Below, piece after piece: positions 57,120-59,114 of a stretch of DNA of 59,114 bases. Below the pieces are notes generated by a model. It saw only the letters and a list, made by a program, of their open reading frames with translations, was not told the origin of the DNA and did no database searches. The DNA is from Gammaproteobacteria bacterium. Lineage in GTDB: Bacteria; Pseudomonadota; Gammaproteobacteria; Steroidobacterales; JABDKV01. Within the stretch, counting starts at the first letter, position 1; each line of letters begins with the position of its first letter. The position numbers and the translations under genes were made by a program. Where the stretch lies: NCBI GenBank assembly GCA_013003425.1, contig JABDJB010000106.1, positions 1-59,114 of the forward strand, in the 5' to 3' direction.

Positions 57120-58057
57120 GCCGCGTCAGCGATCCCGCAGTCTTTGGCAAGGTTGTCGTGCTGTATGGCGGCGAATCGGCCGAGCGCGAAGTGTCGCTGC
57201 AAAGCGGTGCGGCAGTGCTGGCTGCGCTGCAGTCAAAGGGCATTGATGCGACCGGCGCCGATACCCGCACCGTCGCAGTTGCCGGGCTGGCAGATGCCGG
57301 TTATGACCGCGCGTGGATCGCGCTGCACGGTCGGGGCGGTGAAGACGGCACCGTGCAGGGCACGCTGCAGACCATTGGCCTGCCATACACCGGCAGCGGC
57401 GTGCTCGGCTCGGCGCTGGCCATGGACAAATTGCGCAGCAAGATGCTGTTCCGCGCCGCCGGTTTGATGACGCCGCCATGGTCGCTGCCGCGCAGCGAGG
57501 CGGATCTCGAAACTGTCATCGAGCATGTCGGCGTGCCCTGCTTTGTCAAACCGGTGGCAGAGGGTTCCAGCGTCGGCGTGACGCGCGTCGATGAGCCGCA
57601 ACAACTGGCCGATGCATTTCACGCGGCTGCCGCTGATGGCAACGATGTGCTCGTGGAGGAACTGATCGTCGGTCCCGAATACACAGCGGCAATGCTGGAC
57701 GGGGAGTTATTGCCACTGATTCGCATCGAAACACCGCGCGACTTCTACGACTACCAGGCCAAGTACCACAGTGAGCGCACGCTTTATCACTGCCCGTGCG
57801 GGCTGTCGCGCGAACGGGAGCTGGAGCTGGCGGCATTGAGCAAGTGCGCTTTCGAGATAGTCGGGGCGAGTGGCTGGGGTCGGGTCGATTTCATGCTCGA
57901 TGCAGACGGCACGGCTCATTTTCTCGAAGTAAACACAATACCGGGCATGACCTCCCACAGCCTGGTGCCGATGGCGGCGGCGACCGCGGGAATGGATTTC
58001 GAAACCCTGGCGTGGCGCGTGCTCGAGACCAGCCTTGCATCGGAGGTGACGTCATGA
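57116..58057 (+). CDS. ddl: D-alanine-D-alanine ligase
   Basis: Ddl makes the D-Ala-D-Ala used by MurF. The 313-residue ATP-grasp protein shows VVLYGGESAEREVSLQSGAAV near 11-31, HGRGGEDGTVQGTLQTIGLPYTGSG in parts near 68-92, AMDKLRSKMLF, VKPVAEGSSVGVTRV near 143-157, and the C-terminal GWGRVDFMLDADG and FLEVNTIPGMTSHSLVP metal-binding segment. It overlaps murB and ftsQ by 4 bp each. Confidence 0.96.
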   Translation: MSRVSDPAVFGKVVVLYGGESAEREVSLQSGAAVLAALQSKGIDATGADTRTVAVAGLADAGYDRAWIALHGRGGEDGTVQGTLQTIGLPYTGSGVLGSALAMDKLRSKMLFRAAGLMTPPWSLPRSEADLETVIEHVGVPCFVKPVAEGSSVGVTRVDEPQQLADAFHAAAADGNDVLVEELIVGPEYTAAMLDGELLPLIRIETPRDFYDYQAKYHSERTLYHCPCGLSRERELELAALSKCAFEIVGASGWGRVDFMLDADGTAHFLEVNTIPGMTSHSLVPMAAATAGMDFETLAWRVLETSLASEVTS

Positions 58058-58839
58058 CCGTGCTACGCCGTCGCCGTGCCAATCGCCGCAAACCCGCGCC
58101 ACGTGACTGGAGCGCCGTGGTCGATCGCGGCGTGCGCCTGTTGCGGGCACTTGGTGTCACTGCGGCGGTAGTGGTTGTTGCGGTTCTGGTTGTGCTGTTA
58201 CTCGACCGGCCGCTGACCAAAGTGACTATCGATGGCCCGTTTCAGCGTGTTACTGCAGTACAGCTCGAGGCCATCGTGCGATCGCATCTCCCGGCAAGCG
58301 TGTTGCGTGCAGATATTGCTGACATACGCGCCTCGTTGAATGCCGTCGACTGGGTCGATCGCGCAGCAGTACGCCGCCGCTGGCCCGACGAACTGCACGT
58401 AATTATTACCGAACAGGTGCCGGCCGCGCGGTGGGGCGAACGCGGCCTGCTCAATACGCGTGGCGAATTGTTCCTGCGCGAGGCCCGTCATGTGCCGGCC
58501 GAGCTGCCTCGCCTGGACGGACCCGAAGGCAGTGAGTGGCAGGTCGCGCAGCGCTATCTGTGGATGCGCGACAGGTTGCTGGCCGCCGGACTTGGTCTTG
58601 CTGCGGTACAGCTCGACGCGCGTGGCGCATGGCAGCTACGGCTGACAAATGGAATCGAGGTGCGGTTGGGCCGGGATGACTCGGACAAGCGCATCGAACT
58701 GTTTGTCGAAGTGGTCGCGCCGCTTATCGCGCCGCGTGCCGGTGAGGTGGCTTATGTGGATATGCGTTACAGCAACGGTTTTGCAGTTGGCAGGGGTGAG
58801 GCGGCAGTGAGAACTGCAGAGGTGTTATCGGATGCCTAA
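58054..58839 (+). CDS. ftsQ: Cell division protein FtsQ
   Basis: FtsQ is a bitopic divisome scaffold that binds FtsB and FtsL. ATG 58054, overlapping ddl by 4 bp, gives 261 residues; the frame extends upstream only through ddl. A basic cytoplasmic tail (MTVLRRRRANRRKP) and one helix (about 34-50) lead into a POTRA domain (TKVTIDGPFQRVTAVQLEAIV). The beta domain then follows, with VDWVDRAAVRRRWPDELHVIITEQVPAARW in part and YVDMRYSNGFAV at the end. It overlaps ftsA by 8 bp. Confidence 0.95.
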   Translation: MTVLRRRRANRRKPAPRDWSAVVDRGVRLLRALGVTAAVVVVAVLVVLLLDRPLTKVTIDGPFQRVTAVQLEAIVRSHLPASVLRADIADIRASLNAVDWVDRAAVRRRWPDELHVIITEQVPAARWGERGLLNTRGELFLREARHVPAELPRLDGPEGSEWQVAQRYLWMRDRLLAAGLGLAAVQLDARGAWQLRLTNGIEVRLGRDDSDKRIELFVEVVAPLIAPRAGEVAYVDMRYSNGFAVGRGEAAVRTAEVLSDA

Positions 58840-59114
58840 ACGTAGCGACAGGAATCTGGTCGTTGGTCTGGATATTGGCACTTCCAAGGTGGTGGCGATT
58901 GTCGGCGAAGTAAATGTGGACGATGAGCTCGAAGTCATCGGCATCGGCATGCACCCTTCGCGCGGTCTTAAAAAAGGCGTGGTCGTCAATATCGAATCGA
59001 CCGTGCAGTCCATTCAGCGAGCCGTCGAGGAGGCCGAATTGATGGCCGGCTGCGAAATACATTCGGTCTATACCGGGATTGCCGGCAGCCATGTACGCAG
59101 TCTCAATTCGCACG
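58832..59114 (+). CDS. ftsA: Cell division protein FtsA (N-terminal part, cut by the window edge)
   Basis: FtsA is the actin-like protein that ties FtsZ to the membrane and recruits later divisome proteins. Only the first 94 residues are present: MPKRSDRNLVVGLDIGTSKVV carries the phosphate-1 loop (GLDIGTSK), then GMHPSRGLKKGVVVNIESTVQSI with the family wording, and VYTGIAGSHVRSLNSH of subdomain 1C. The start lies within the ftsQ end. The reading frame runs off the right edge. Confidence 0.95.
   Translation, partial: MPKRSDRNLVVGLDIGTSKVVAIVGEVNVDDELEVIGIGMHPSRGLKKGVVVNIESTVQSIQRAVEEAELMAGCEIHSVYTGIAGSHVRSLNSH

Overview
The window is GC-rich, densely packed chromosomal DNA from a gammaproteobacterium. 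The evidence is the gene set and its order: rpoN-hpf-ptsN-rapZ joined to the lpt/kds genes, ibaG-murA, sspA-sspB, lpoA-yraN-diaA, and a dcw cluster starting with mraZ. An EI gene without a GAF domain sits beside HPr and mgtE, and a VPLPA-CTERM-type protein is present. These point to a lineage outside the Enterobacterales, perhaps near Chromatiales, Woeseiales or Xanthomonadales; the genus cannot be fixed by eye. No phage, plasmid, CRISPR, tRNA or rRNA was found.

Layout. 1-7.6 kb (mostly minus strand): hemL, thiE, thiD, a TraB/GumN-like lipoprotein, cpdA, ahcY and metK, with a short divergent rubredoxin gene. 7.6-17.2 kb (plus): a redoxin, then tkt-gap-pgk-pyk, a penicillin-acylase-family hydrolase, a two-helix membrane peptide and a small lipoprotein. 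17.3-19.5 kb: a MoxR ATPase and VWA gene pair ending in a 96-bp hairpin element. 19.5-23.5 kb: a small unknown gene, greB, an exported peroxiredoxin, a patatin-like lipase and mgtE. 23.6-33.4 kb (minus): one long run carrying yrbG, kdsD, kdsC, lptC, lptA, lptB, rpoN, hpf, ptsN and rapZ, followed by HPr and EI. It couples Kdo and lipopolysaccharide export with sigma-54 and the nitrogen-type PTS. 33.4-38.7 kb (plus): ibaG-murA, cytochrome bc1 (petABC) and sspAB. 38.7-43.4 kb: diaA/gmhA-like, yraN and lpoA (minus), rsmI (plus), RNase P RNA (minus) and a VPLPA-CTERM protein (minus). 43.8 kb to the end (plus): the dcw cluster mraZ-rsmH-ftsL-ftsI-murE-murF-mraY-murD-ftsW-murG-murC-murB-ddl-ftsQ-ftsA. 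Ten of its junctions are 4-bp stop/start overlaps. It is preceded by a sigma-70 promoter and three 10-bp-phased MraZ boxes.

Together the genes cover envelope construction (peptidoglycan precursors, septal synthesis, LPS transport), central carbon flux, SAM recycling, respiration and global regulation. I found no convincing undescribed multi-gene system. The most unusual items are a perfect 30-bp inverted repeat that supplies the stop codon of the VWA gene, a small family of REP-like palindromes, an enzyme I lacking the usual GGDK loop, and a terminator whose U-tract overlaps the -35 region of rnpB.
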